NCBI RefSeq assembly: GCF_030052815.1
Contig: NC_079493.1
Coordinates: forward strand, 119,685,132 to 119,749,131
Origin: Hevea brasiliensis
Lineage: Eukaryota; Streptophyta; Magnoliopsida; Malpighiales; Euphorbiaceae
Length of the DNA: 64,000 bases
Direction: 5' to 3'
The stretch's first letter is position 1. Each line of letters opens with the position of its first letter. Below the pieces are notes generated by a model, which saw only the letters and a program-made list of their open reading frames with translations, ran no database searches and was not told the DNA's origin. Position numbers and translations under genes: made by a program. Shown here piece after piece: positions 36,230 to 51,221 of the stretch.

Positions 36230-39200
36230 ATAATAAAGACACAAATTTATATGTTAAAACATACTTCAAAAACTTACTCTGATACCACTAAAATATGTCA
36301 CACATTACCTCTCTGTAAGGCATAACATGATCCTGTAGAATACCTAATGAACTACCAAACTTCACCTACCGATAACTCATTAAGTACCCTACAAGGGATT
36401 TTAAAACAATTTTCTTATTTTTGATAAGTGGTGAGCATTTCTAATAAGTATTTTAAACATGTAATTAAGTTGAAAGCTAGTTGAAAAATTTAGTCTATTT
36501 TATTTTTCCGCAAATTTTATAAAAATTTTGACAGAGTTTTCTCTGTATTTTGAGAAAACAGTTCTTCAAATACCTGTAAAAAGCACTTCTAAAAATTTTC
36601 TCAACAACTGCTTCAATTTCAAACTCAATTTCAAACAATTTCTCAACACATTTATCAACTTTCAATTTCAAATTCACTATCCAATGATCATCAAAATACT
36701 AACAATCCATTTCATTCAAATTAAATAAAATAGTTTCATTCATATTTCGTTAGAAACAAAACAATTTAAATAGATCATTACAAAATTTACATTAAGAGAA
36801 TTTCAAACTACAATATACATTACAACTTTATATAAATTTTATACAACTGCTCAAGACCCATTTGTACATGTCCATACATTTATGTGCAATATATACATCA
36901 AAAGAAATATTTATAAATAGGGTATAAATTATACCCGAAGACTTTAGGCTGAATAATCCTCAATCTTTAGCAGCTCAGTCTGCTGCTCCTCTAGTCTCTG
37001 TATCTGCGACAGCAATAAAAGCTATCGCTGAGTACTAGGACTCAGTGGTGTACAACATACTAAAATAATCTTTATGCAAAAATAAAATCACATTTATTCA
37101 AAAATTTGACTAAACATGAGCATTAAACACAAAACATGAATTATGAGATTTTAATGCAAACCACGTTCATTTCGAAGTATCAAAACACATTTCATAAAAC
37201 CCACAGTTAGATCATGCCATTCGAAACAAATAGAATCTCAATAGCCAGAGGCTAAAGAGAAATCACATCACAAAGCTAGCTAGCTCAAATATATGGATAT
37301 CCATTCACATCCTCTTCTACTGGCACACCTCAACACTTCTCCAGAGAAGGAATCAAAATTCGAAACTAATTACCCCCACTAGTCGTGCTAGTGAGGTGTT
37401 CAAATATATGGTCATGACACTGTGATTTCAAAACTTATCTTAACAATTTGCTAAACATTGTCATTTCAAATATACTTAATAACTTTCACAGTTTAAATCA
37501 AAACATCATAAATAATGTCACAATTAAACTTTCAACAATTCCAAAGCACAAGTAAAATACATATTTCGTTCACTTTATCAATGAATTTTAAAGCGTGGAG
37601 ATGTTGTGCACAAACCTCAAGCGAGTCGTCCCTTAGCCTCGACTCTGTTCCTCGGGTTCCTTCCCAATATTCTTTTCAACTGAAACACACAATTTTACAA
37701 TGTTTCAGTACTAGAACTTAACACAAATCCAAAATAAATTTAGCTTCACATTTACCTAGTTCTAACGTGTTAAATTCGACGTTCTCGAAATTTTTGTGTT
37801 TCGGGTTACTATTCACTGCACTATTCAAGTCAAATTGTTGACTTTCTAAGGCTTAATAGGTATGGGAATTCCAAATTCACCTACATACCACATTTTGGTC
37901 ACTAAACTTGTTGGTTTTGGTCATTTTCTCAAAACTTAGGTCTTTTAGGCAAAATTGCAAATTTTTGGTTTTGGAGTCCTAAGTTGCACTGTTTCATTGG
38001 CCCTTTTACTGTTGGAATTTGACAAAACTTCCTTCATAGAAAATGTTCCTTATTGTCTTAAGTGTATTCTCATTTTTGGATCACCCCAATTGGAGTTTTG
38101 TAGCTCAAGTTATAGCCAAAATACAATTACTGTTCACGTGCACTGTTCATGCTGCAATTTAGGTTCTAGCAGATTTTTGATCCAACTTCATTCAATAATT
38201 TGATCTAGTTAAGTCCATAATTTGGTCTAATTTCCTTCAAAAGAATTGTTCTACTACGTCTTAGGTTTCCATCGGTTCAAGAATCGCCTAAATCGGAGTT
38301 TTCTAGAGAGAGTTATAGCCATTGAAACTTTATTGTTCAAATGGAAATCTGCAGTTTTGCAGGTTCAGTAACTCAATTTTGCTCAATCATTTGATTAGGT
38401 TAATGGCATAATTTGGGTTGGTGTTCTTCATGAAAGTTTTAGATCTATATCTTATCTAATTACTAGTAAAATTTCAGGTCATTTTGACCTTCCTAGCTCG
38501 AGTTATGACCAAATGAACAATTACTGTTTATTTGGTCAGTTTGTGCAGTGGCAGCCTACTCTCATTTCACTTTGGTCAATTGGTTCACTAAGTTTTGGTC
38601 AGTTTTTGGGCATGGTTCCTTAATGAAAATTATACTATTTTATGTCTATTTTCATCCCCAATTGGTGGCATATCAATTGGACTTGTAAAATTTCCGTTTT
38701 GGTCCTTCAAAGTTGGTTTGGTCATGCTGCCAGCAGCATGACCATTCACCCTACGAATTTGGTTTCACTTTAAACAATTCAAACACATCTCCTTTGGTCA
38801 TTATTGACCATTTTTCAGTTCACAATTGGTCAAAGTCATCATTTATGCATTTCTTCAAATTTTGGTTCACAAACCCTAACATTCAAACCCTAATCTCACT
38901 AAATCATTGTATTTAACTACATTTAATGGTTTTAATGCTAATCATTCAACTAATTAAGGTTTCTACACTCATTCAAAACCCTCAAACCATACAAAATCAT
39001 ACTCCCTCCAAGCTGGACGAAATTTCAGTTTAGTCCTCTTCACATTTTTTATTTCATTTTAAGGTTATTTACAAGCTCTTAATGCCATGTAAACACTAAT
39101 TAAACAAAGAAAAATTGAGGTTTGTATTACCAACCTTGAGCAGAATTTTCTTCCTCCTTTTCTTCAAATTTTCCTCATTTCTTTCTTGCTCAATCCTCTT

Positions 39201-40031
39201 CTCAAGTTGCCTAGATAAGCTTTAACTATGGTGGCTTACTTTTCTATGGTGAAATCTTATGATATACAAGCTCAAAATTGAGCTTTAATGGAGTTTGTGG
39301 AGAGGGAGAATTGAGAGAGGGAGTGAGGCGGCAAGTTTATGGAAGAAGAAGTGATTTTAGTTTTTTTTTTCTTTTATTTTCTTTATTTATTTTAGTTATG
39401 GAAGACCACAAAATTTTCAATTAATTAATTAAATTAATTAGTTTAGTTATGGCATCATGCATGAGGTCATGCATGATGTCATCACCTTTTTACTTTTTGA
39501 TTTTTCCTTTTTTTTAATTTTTCTACTAGTTCTTTAATTTAATTCTCGATTCCGAAATTTTCTTTTCTCCGATTTTATTTGACAGTTAGGTCAGGAGTCA
39601 GCTCTCGGGGTCAATTGACCAAATTGCCCCTCGCCGGTTCATCCCGGTTTGCAAATAATTCCATATTTCTTTCGGTTCCCTGATCTAATTATTTGACTGA
39701 CTTAACAGTTATTTTCCATGATTTTCTCTTTTCCACTGTGTCCATAAGGGTCCTAAGGATCGCAGCGTCACTTTTTACTGTTCGAAATTTGAGTTTAAAA
39801 CGACTTCGCAGTTGTTCCCGAGGAGGTCACCCATTGCTGTGACTCTCGGCTCGTTTAACTTCTTATGTTTTGTTTTTCTTGTTTATACTTAACTAATTGA
39901 ACATTACTAATTATTTGTGTTTATTGTTTCTCTAGTTGTCTTAAATGTGGTTCTAATCCCCTTAATTGTCCGGACTGACACCGGTCACCGGAACAGTGAA
40001 ATCTACCAGGTTATGCAAACGGGGTGTTACA
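36230..40031 (-). mobile_element. Truncated long-LTR Ty3 element: 5' LTR and start of leader only
   Basis: On the minus strand the LTR runs from 40031 (TGTAACACCCC) to 36296 (ends TGTGACA). The leader follows with a primer site at 36287-36276 (TGGTATCAGAGT) and about 50 more bases matching the leader of the complete element near 55995-56040. Similarity stops near 36230. The rest of the element and its 3' LTR are absent, and no target duplication can be matched, so a deletion removed everything to the left. Confidence 0.85.
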
Positions 40032-41752
40032 ATAGTAATCTCATTCATGTCTTCATCATAATCATCTCATCATTACAAATATCATTTATATATTTCAATT
40101 GCATATTCATTGTATATTTCCATTCATGCTCAACTCATATACATAAATTTTCAAATTTCAATAATTTACAAACTAATTACATAAATTTATAATTTACAAG
40201 GTATACAAATTATTTACATATGAAAGAACCAATTTGCTAATTTACATCACACACATATTAAATACAATTTCATAATTTTTATTACAATGTAATAAATAAT
40301 TATAATTTACAAAATACATAATATAACCTATATGGGCCCTATCTACATGCATTACTGAGAAGGTGACAACCTTAAATACTTCTACAGATCTGAACTCCAA
40401 AATCCCAATCTAATATCCACTGGGTTTTATCTTTAGTACCTGCGTGAGGAAATAAATTTATCGCACTAAACATTGCTGCTTAGTAGTGCAATAATATAAC
40501 AAGGAAATACTATACAATTAAAGATAAAATGAAACATAATTTGGATCATCAAGAATTAATTATATTTCGTATAAAATTTCTAATATTAACTATCTTTTAT
40601 CATAATCCGTTCTTCTTTGAAAGTGCTTAGTTCATAAATTTACAGTAATAATATACAATATACAAAATTTCTAAAAATATTAAACTCATGCTTATATTAT
40701 TATGGAGGGTGTATTTGTTTTTATCACATCACTCAATACTTTCTTAGTGTTTTGGATCATTTTATAATAATTAAAATTTCTTTAAAGTTAATCTAGTTCC
40801 TTTCTTATTCATTTATTTAATTCACATTATTCTTAACAAATTTCACTGCTCAAGTAACCTATGACAGGCTGACTAAACTGGATAAGCGGGTCCTTGGCAC
40901 TGGACACTGTGGTGTCTCGGGCCGCCATACCATGGGACGCAAAACGTCAATCACGTATGCAATCAATATAGCTAGCATAGGGCACTGCAGTGCCTCGGGC
41001 CGTCATACCATGGGACGTGAAGTGCAAAACGTCAACTACGTATGCAATCAATATAGCTAAAAAGCCATAGTAAAAATAATCAGGCACACAAACCATAAAT
41101 ACGAGCATAAAGCCATAAATACAGGCATAAAGTCTTACGCAGTACTGCTCAAACAATCCCCTATTGGCATGCCAATCTATCCAATCTGACACACGTGTCT
41201 AGGTAATACATGGGTACATTAGTACTTTTAAATGTTCATATATTTTATTATTTCATTATATTTTTTATTTATATTTTATAGCATTTTAATTATAGTTATG
41301 ATGGAAGCATAATTTCCAAATCACATTTCTACGTAATTTATACATTCATTATATGATCTATATTGATTACAATTCATATCAATTATTTTCACATACTATT
41401 ATACTCAAAACATTCTTCCTTTCTCTCATGATGAGAACTAATGTCCCATTCACACATTCATGTGATTCATTTATTCATTACAATATTTATATGAATTCAT
41501 AATCCAATAAGTATTTTACTTGCTAAGTATTTATAGTTCACTTTAATTCCTCCCATGTACCATTTATTATACAAGGTGTTATTATCTTATTTATAATAGA
41601 AACATAAGTCCTAATTTTAACTTCATCTGATTTATACTTAACAATCCATTTAGGTTAATTTCATTTTATATTTCAAGTTGTATTACTTATGTCTTATGAG
41701 GTCTACTAGTGATGAAAATATAAATCCTAACTACCAATTCACATAACTGAAG

Positions 41753-44700
41753 TGTCACACCCTACTTCTTCGTAAGATGTAACATGATCCCATAGTACAC
41801 CTAATGAATTACCGTACTTCGCCTACCGATAACCCATTAAATATACTACAAGGGATTTTAAAACAATTTTTGTGAAATTAAATAGTGGTGGGAACGTTGA
41901 ATATTTCTTAAAAAGCCTTAAGTGAAATTTTGGTCATGGATAAAATCATCGATTAAAATCTGGTGTTAAATTTTTTTTTTTTAAAATTTCGGCAGAGTGC
42001 CGGCTGTATTTTGAGAAAATAGTTCTTCAAACCTAAAAAGGAAAACACTCTCAATATGTTTTCTCAAATACAACTCCAATAAACTTCATTTCATCTCACA
42101 ATTCAATCTCAATAATCAAATCAATTCATTTTCAAACCAACCTTATCATAAAAGAAACATTTCATTGATTATAAGACTCAAAAAAGTAATATTACAAAAC
42201 TATACAGGTAAATGAAATCTCAAATTTATATTACAATAATTTATATTTAATTATATACCAAAATATTTTACAAGAGTTTTTATACAACTGCTCAAATAAT
42301 TTATATACATATTATTACATGCATACATCAAACCTATGTACATGGCTATACCTATGATATACCTGGAGCTGATTTGAATGTGTCTTCAAGGAAGCTTACT
42401 CAAGTGCTCTATGCTCTTTTTACCTGCGACAACATACAAAGCTATCGCTGAGTGATGAACTCAGTGGTGCACAACTATAACTTAAAGCATAGTACAATAT
42501 ATCTTAGCAAAATTACAACAAATAATTTAAAATTTTGGATACTCAACAAATTCTAAAAATTAAAATATTTGTTGCCAATAATATAAATCATTTGTATAAA
42601 ATGACTTTAAGCAAGAAATTTAATTTATCAAATCACAACTGGACATTTAAAGTAATTCTAGCAATCATGGAAATAAAGATTAATTCCAATAAAATAAATT
42701 ATGCATAAATCCCATTTGAAATCGAATTTCTTTACTATTCAAAAACCATTCTTTATCTCACTAACTATGCAAGACAAATCCGAAAGGGCCATCTCCGGGG
42801 TGATTCTAACTCCCTATGGTCGAGGAGGTCGAATCATCGTGCACAGTACACAACACAATAATGAAACTTCCGAAAGGGCCATAACCAAAAAACTTAGATC
42901 TAACCTCTAATAAGAGGAGAATCTAAGCCTGTGCACGTACCATGGTAATCAAAATAAAGCTAACTCCATTGTCTCCTCAACAAATGATAGAGACGGGTAA
43001 TAACGTAGTCAAACATCTATAGTGAGATATAAAATAATATAAAAAATCTCTTTGTCCTTTTTGTGAGCATAAATCACAACACAATTCGATTCAAAGTCAA
43101 TTCCAATATCCGATAATTTTTATGCTATCACAATTCAAAATATAAATTTGCATTTTTCCATGCAAATTGCTCATCACAATTCAAAACATATTCTATAACA
43201 ATTTTCCAAAACATAATTTATTCAATTCACAACAATGCTTAATACTTGTTGAAATACCATTTCACAAGGCTAAATTCATACATACTATAATAATTTCAAT
43301 AATCATTGAATTAAATCCAATACTTGATAAACATAATACATAAGGAAAATAACTTTATTTAATCATATGAAATATTCAGAACAAAATCAATTAAAAACTA
43401 GTTGTACACAAACCTCTGATGAGTCGTCTCTTGGCCTTGACTCAGTGGGTCTTTTCCCTTCTCAGTGTCTTTTCTAACTGAAACACACAATTTTTTCAGT
43501 ACTCATTTAAATTGTCTCTAATAATAAGGTTCAATAATTAAATTTTATTAATACTATTCCTTTCATTAGTCAACCTATAATGTTGACCTTTAATGCATAT
43601 CAGGTGAATTAGTTTTAATGTCACTAATATGTTCCGTTTTTCATTCCTCACATATTGATATATGTTGCCAATTTCATTTCAAAGCTTATTACATTTTATT
43701 GTAATTATTCAGATTTCATGGCCAATGTTTACTATCTATTGGACTAAGCTACAATGTAAATTTAATAGATTTCTCTTCATTAAATTGTTTCTCATTGTGT
43801 CTTCTTTAATTTTCTTTTTGAATAACTCCATTTGGAGTTGTATAGCTCAAGTTATGGTCAAATAACTATAACTAGGTCAAATCTAAATTTTAGTTTCCTT
43901 TTTAGGCATTTTCTGTTCTGATTTTACTAATTTATTTGGACTGTTTGTAATCACATTGAGGTCTAGCATTCTTCATAAGTATTGTTGCCCTATGTCTTAG
44001 GGACAACCAGAAATTTTACTTACCATTTTTCAAGTCTTATAGAATTTTTTATAGATAAATTGTTAACTTGGACTCAAAGGTCCTATATTGGCATGGTCCT
44101 CAATTAGGTCAATGGTTTTGACCTTAAATTCTGACCTTATACATTTATAATTTGAGGAAGTTGTCTAAAATGATGTTTTAGGTCTCTTTCTTAGCTTTCC
44201 ATATTGGTATGGCTCATTACATTGGGAGATTTCTTGTGGGAGATATGCCTATTTGAATTTTCTGGACTTAATGGTCAATTGTACCAATTCTAGATTCAGT
44301 GTGTCAACTTAATCAACTTAATTGACCTAGTTCCCTTGATTTTTGGGTTTTGATCAAATTACCAATATTGTAGATCTATGTCTTATTGAAATTTTGGGAA
44401 TAATTTCATGTCATTTGGAGTTCTATGGACCAAGTTATGGTCATTTTACTATTGCTGGTCAAGTTGCACTTATATTGCAAAGTTTAGGTCATTTTTAGGT
44501 CAAAGTCAATTCGGTCAGTTTGTGTAACCCGACTTTGGCGATCATTTTGACTTGGTAATTGGCATTTCTGGCTAGGTGGTCTTCACCAAAGTTGTAGCCC
44601 TATGTCTAAGCTTTCCAACAATATAAATTTCATGTCATTTGGACTTGTTTTGGGTGAGTTATGGCCAAAAGACTGATTACTGTTCATATGTTAAAATTCT

Positions 44701-46348
44701 GGGTTCTTATGTTATGCTAATCCGGATTTGGTCATTCTTTTAGGTCACTTCTAGGCATAATTTTGGCATGACCTATGCATGAAAGTTGGCATATTTTATG
44801 TCTAGTTTTGCCTCCAATTGGCCTCATACCAATTAGGGTTACACAATTAGGGTTATAAACTCAATTACATACTGCCCTTAAATACATTGCTCAAACACCA
44901 ACCAAATGCACATTCACCTTGCTATATCTCATACCAATTCTGATTTGGTGTGGTACCAAATCCATTCCTCACTTCACATTATATTTAATTTGAGCAGTAT
45001 ATAACAAATTGATAATACACCAATTACAAATCCAATTCACCAAATACAATTCTAACAATATATACATATAATCACTCCTAATCATAACATATAACTTCAC
45101 CATTAATTTACATACACATTTGACAATCTTTAAGACCAAAATTCATCAAACAACTTCATGAATTCCAGTATTCTTCAAGAAGTTAACAAGCTGCCGAATT
45201 CAACATTGCACAATCCTTCAAAATCTACTTCAAAATTCTAACTCTAAACATCATTTCCCACTTACACATAATATCATAACCTAATTAACTTCATTACCCA
45301 CCAATTACATGTAAAAAGAAATCAAGCTCCTTCAATATCCATGGTTGCCAAAAATAGTAAACATCATTAACTCCTCAAATCCTTCAAATTTCTTCACCAT
45401 TTAACATTTCTCAACCTCTATACAAGCTTTAATGAAGCAAGGAAAGGAAAATGGCACTTACCTCTTTTTGGAGTTTGCTAAAACTTCACCAAAACTCTTC
45501 TTTCTTGCTTCCAATATGCTGCCCAAGATGTGTAGACTAACTTTAGTGAAGGAATTTGTGAAGATCCAAGCTTGATCATAGGTAGATGATGGTTGAAGAT
45601 GGGGCGGCCATGGGAGAATTCTTGGGAGCTTTGGTTCTGTTGGTAACAAAATGAAGAAGAAGAAGAAGAAGAACTTAGTGGAGATGGCTGTCCACTTAAT
45701 GAATATGCAAATCCATAATGCTCCACCAAGGTGGATTAAATGTTTAATGATCCAAATTTTCTCTTAATTGTAATTATGCCCCAAATTCCTCACTATTTAC
45801 ATTTTATGTCAAATTTTCTATTTTCATGACATTTTCAAAATTTAATACTACTAATTTTTCATGGAAATTTAGGTCAAAAGTCAACTCTAGGTGTTAATGA
45901 CCAAAATGCCCCTCTTCGGATTGTATTTCAAATTTTTCGGTACTACCGATTAATTCCTTGACCCACCGATTTCTTTAATTTTCATTTTTCTTTATACTAA
46001 TTAATTAAATTTTTTTTGACATTTTCTAAGTCAATTATACCTCAATAGATGTTTATTTAAGTCTTAAAAATATTTCCTAGGGTTCCCCGCGGTCCAGGGC
46101 TAATCAATGGCCCTCACCGCAACTTCTCGGTGCGGTCACCCATCGCTACAGTGCCGACTCATTTAACCAAGTTTCATTTCCTCTCTTTCATTTTTTCTTT
46201 ATTTTTTTGTATTTTTTTTATTTATTTCATCATTTTATGCCTGTTTATTATCACTGAAGTGTAATTCCAGACATCCTGACTTGTCCAGACCGACATTAGG
46301 TCACCGGAGTAGTCGAATATATGGACTATGTAAAGTGGAGGCGTTACA
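41753..46348 (-). repeat. 4.6 kb solo LTR of the long-LTR family
   Basis: Plus-strand ends TGTCACACCCTAC and GGAGGCGTTACA. Flanks TGAAG (41748-41752) and TTAAG (46349-46353) are target duplications with one mismatch. It is longer than its relatives (3.2 and 3.7 kb), mainly because it has more of the degenerate modules ending TCAAGTTATGGTCA between 43560 and 44880. A GAAGAA run lies at 45651-45675. No coding capacity seen. Confidence 0.82.
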
Positions 46349-47463
46349 TTAAGTGTTCATTAAGTCATTTAGGTGAATTAACAATCCTATTCCAAGTAAT
46401 CCATGAACATTTCATGGATTCCAAATTTCATACCTTAATTTCCTCTAGCAATTTAGTTATTGTATTTACTATTCACATTACTATTCATACAAATTTTAAC
46501 TATTTAATAAATAATAGAATTACTAATTCTAAATTCACAATAATACTACATTTTGGGTTATACACTTGTTGGCATTAGTTATCAATTGCAATTCAAAGTT
46601 CCCTAGATGTATTTCCAAAATTTTAGTTTTGGTCACTTAAGACTACTATTCTATTGGACCTATCTACAGTGGAAATTTCGCTAAACTTCCTTCATCAAAG
46701 TTGTTCCTTAATGTCTCTACTTTAATTCTACTTTTGAATCACTCAATTTGGAGTTTTGTAGCTCAAGTTATGGTATTTTTACCATAACTAGCCGATTTTG
46801 TCATTTTCCAGTATTTCTGGGCAATTCTGGTTTTGATAGTTTTGGTGAGCTAATTTTGGTTAGCAATTTGAGTTAGTTATGGTCAGAATTTGGGTTTCTA
46901 TTCTTCATAAAAGTTGTTTTATTATGTCTAAGCTTTCCATAGGTTCAAGAATCAGGTCATTTGAACCTCTCTACACAAAATTATGGCCATTTGAACAAAC
47001 ACTGTTCATTTGGTTATTTTTCCAGGTCCAAATTTTGGTTAGCCAGGATTTAGGCAAATTTTAGATCATTCTAAGTTAGTTTTCTGGGCAGGGTCTCTTC
47101 ATGAGAAATGTGACATTGTATCCCTAGTTTCACCTTCAATTAGCCTTACACTAATTAAAGCCACACAACTCAACTTATGACTGCCCAAACTCATTGGACT
47201 CAGAGTCTAGAATTTCCAATAAATGGGCAGCATCTCTAATTCCTAATCAATGCCACAATCAACTTCATTTTATGGTCAAATCATACCAAATGGTCACTAA
47301 TTGACCTTTAGAACACTAATTAAGCATCAAAACATAAAATTCCCAATTTGTCACAAAACCCTAACCCCCACAATCCCTAATTGCATCCAACACATGCCAA
47401 TCAACTTATCTATTACATACACTCACCATCAACACCAATAAATCACTTAATTCCATCAAAATC

Positions 47464-50400
47464 TGTCACACCTTACCCCTCTGTAAGGTATAACATGATC
47501 CCGTAGAAAACCTAATGAACTACCGAACTTCACCTACCGATAACTCATTAAGTACCCTACAAGGGATTTTAAAATAATTTTTTTATTTTTGATAAGTGGT
47601 GAGCATTTCTAATAAGTATTTTAAACATTTAGTTAAAATTAAAACTAGTTAATATTTTTGGTCCATTTTATTTTTACGCAAATTTTATAAAAATTTTGAC
47701 AGAGTTCCCTCTGTATTTTGAGAAAACAGTTCTTCAAATACCTGTAAAAAGCACTTCTAAAAATTTTTCTCAAAAACTGCTTCAATTTCATACTCAATCT
47801 CAATCAATTTCTCAACACATTTATCAACTTTCAAATTTCAAATCCACTATCCAATGATCATCAAAATACTAGCAGCCCATTTCATTCAAATTAAATAAAA
47901 TAGTTCCATTCATATTTCATTAGAAACAAAACAATTTAGATACATCATTACAAAATTTACATTAAGAGAATTTCAAACTACAATATATATATTACAACTT
48001 TATACAAATTTTATACAAACTGCTCAAGACCCATTCTTACATGTCCATACATTTATGAGCAATATATACATCAAAAGAAATATTTACAGTTAGGGTATAA
48101 ATTATACCCGAAGACTTTAAGCTGATAGCTCCTCACACCTCAGCAGCTCAATCTGCTGCTCCTCTAGTCTCTATATCTGCGACAGCAATAGAAGCTATCG
48201 CTGAGTACTAGGACTCAGTGGTGCACAACATACTAAAATAATCTTTATGTAAAACTTAAATCACATTTATTAAAAAATTTAACTAAACATGAGCATTAAA
48301 CACAAAACACGAATTATGAAATTTTAATGCAAACCAAGTTCATTTCGAAGAATCAAAACACATTTCATAAAATCCATAATTAGATCATGCTATTCGAAAT
48401 AAATAGAATCTCAATAGCCAGAGGCTAAAGAGAAATCACATCACAAGGTTAGCTAGCTCAAATATATGGATATCCATTCACATCCTCTTCTACTGGCACA
48501 CCTCAATACTTCTCCAGAGAAGGAATCAAAATTCGAAACTAATTACCCCCACTAGTCGTGCTAGTGAGGTGTTCAAATATATGGTCATGACACTATGGTT
48601 TCAAAACTTATCTTAACAATTTGCTAAATATTGTCATTTCAAATATACACAATAATTTTCACAATTTAAATCAAAACATCATAAATAATGTCACAATTAA
48701 ACTTTCAACAATTCCAAAGCACAAGTAACATACATATTTCGTTCACTTTATCAATGAAATTTAAAGCGTGGAGATGTTGTGCACAAACCTCAAGCGAGTC
48801 GTCCCTTAGCCTCGACTCGGTTCCTCGGGTTCCTTCCCGATATTCTTTTCAACTGAAACACACAATTTTACAATGTTTCAGTACTAGAACTTAACACAAA
48901 TCCAAAATAAATTTAGCTTCACATTTACCTAGTTCTAACGTGTTAAATTCGACGTTCTCAAAATTTTTGTGTTTTGGGTTACTATTCACTGTACTATTCA
49001 AGTCAAATTGTTGACTTTCTAAGGCTTAATAGGTATGGGAACTCCAACTTCACCCACATACCACATTTTGGTCATTAAATTTGTTGGTTTTGGTCATTTT
49101 CTCAAAGCTTAAATCCTTTTGACCAAATTGTCAAATTTTCAGTTTTGGTGCTCCAAGTTGCACTATTCCATTAGCCCTTTTACTGTTGGAATTTGGCAAA
49201 ACTTCCTTCATAGAAAATGTTCCTTATTATCTTAAGTGTATTCTCATTTTTGGATCACCCCAATTGGAGTTTTGTAGCTCAAGTTATAAGCAAATTACTA
49301 TTACTGTTCATGCTGCAGAACTTGGTTCTGTAGATTTGTTGATCCAACTTCATTCAATTTGATCAAGTTAAGTCCATAATTTGGTCTAATTTTCTTCATA
49401 TGAAATGTTCTACTATGTCTTAGGTTTCCATCGGTTCAAGAATCGCCTAAATCGGAGTTTTCTAGAGAGAGTTATAGCCATTGAAACTTTACTGTTCATA
49501 TAGCAATCTGCAGTTCTGCAGATTCAGGTCACCAAATTTGCTCAGTATTTTGATTGGGTTAATGGCATAATTTGGGTTGGTGTTCTTCATAAAAGTTTTA
49601 GATCTATATCTTATCTAATTACTGGTAAAATTTCATGTCATTTTGACCTGCCTAGCTCGAGTTATGACTAAATGAACAAGCACTGTTCATTTAGTCAGTT
49701 TGTGCAGAGGCAGCCTGCAATTTTCCGACTTTAGCCACTTTGTTCACTAGGTTTTAGTCACTTTTTGGGCAGGCTTCCTAAATGAAAATTGTGTCATTTA
49801 GTGCCTATTTTCATCCTCAATTGGTACCATATCCATTGGACTTGTAAAATTTCATTTTTGGTCCCTCAAAGTTGACTTGGTCATGCTGCCAGCAGCATGA
49901 CCACACTCCCTCCGAATTTGACTTTATTTCCAACCATTCCAACACAACTCATTTGGTCACAAATGACCATTTTTCACTTCAAATTAGGTCAAAGACATCA
50001 TTTACTCATTTCTCACATTTTTTTTCCATAAACCGTAAGTCCCAAAACCCTAACTTACTAAATTGTTGCATTTACTCACATTTAATGCTTTTAACTATAA
50101 TCACTAAGCTAATTGGGGTTTATATACTCATTCAAATCCATCAAACTATGCAAATCATACTCCCCTTCAAGCTGGCCAAAATTTCAGTAATGGTCCCTCA
50201 CACATATTTTTAATTCATTTCTTTAGTTTCTAGTTAATTAGGCTATAAACACAACTAATTCAACAAAAGAAATCAAATTTAATCTACTAACCTTAGTGCA
50301 GAATTTCTTTCCTTCAAACTTCTTCCTTTCTTCTTTTTTTTTTTGTTGTCAAGTCCTCTATCAAGGCTTGAAATCAAGGTTTAATATTGGAGGTTTAACT

Positions 50401-51170
50401 TTCTATGGTGGAATTGGGGATTTGATCAAGCTCAAAATGAGCTTTAATGGAGGTTTTGGGTGAGGGAGAGGGAGAATAAAAGTGGGGCGGCAACTTGATG
50501 GAAAGAAGAAGACTTTTAATTTTTTTTTCTTTTCTTTTATTTTTATGCCTTAGGAAGACCATAAATCAATTTAATTAATTTATTAATTATAACTTTTATG
50601 ACATCATGCATCATGTCATCTCCCTACACTTTTTCTTTTTCTTTTTTTTTATTTATTTTTCTATTAGTTCTTTAATTTAATTCTCGACTCCGAAATTTTC
50701 TTTTCTCCGATTTTATTTGACAGTTAGGTCAGGAGTCAACTCTTGGGGTCAATTGACCAAATTGCCCCTCGCCAGTTCATCCCGGTTTGCAAATAATTCA
50801 ATATTTCTTTCGGCTCCCTAACCTAATTATTTGACTGACTTAACAGTCCTTTTTCATGATTTTCTCTTTTCCACTGTGTTTATAATGGTCCTAAGGACCG
50901 CAGCATCACATTTTACGGTTCTAAATTTGAGTTTGAAACGACTTCACAGTCGTTCCCGAGAAGGTCACCCATCGCTGTGACTCTCGGCTCGTTTAACCTC
51001 TTATGTTATGTTTTTCTTATTTATACTTAACTAATTGAACATTACTAATTATTTCTGTTTATGGCTTCTCTAGTTGTCTTAAGTGTGGTTCTAATCCCCT
51101 TAATTGTCTGGACCGACACCGATCACCGAAACAGTGAAATATACCAGGCTATGCAATTAGGGGTGTTATA
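47464..51170 (-). repeat. 3' LTR (left) of the complete long-LTR element
   Basis: 3707 bases. On the plus strand it starts TGTCACACCTTACC and ends GGGTGTTATA. Contains a perfect hairpin GGTCATGCTG/CAGCATGACC (49879-49902) and the 18-bp family palindrome in slightly altered form (50600-50617). Confidence 0.92.
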
Positions 51171-51221
51171 ATTCTCCCCCCTTTAAAATAAATTTCGTCA
51201 CGAAATTTTGCCTGGTATCAA

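Noticed and set aside
37515..37721. A 68-codon frame nearly identical to one at 48688-48894, looking like a conserved small protein.
   Set aside because: Both lie at the same place in copies of one LTR, and the similarity covers the whole LTR, not just the frame. The third copy (57300-57500) is interrupted.
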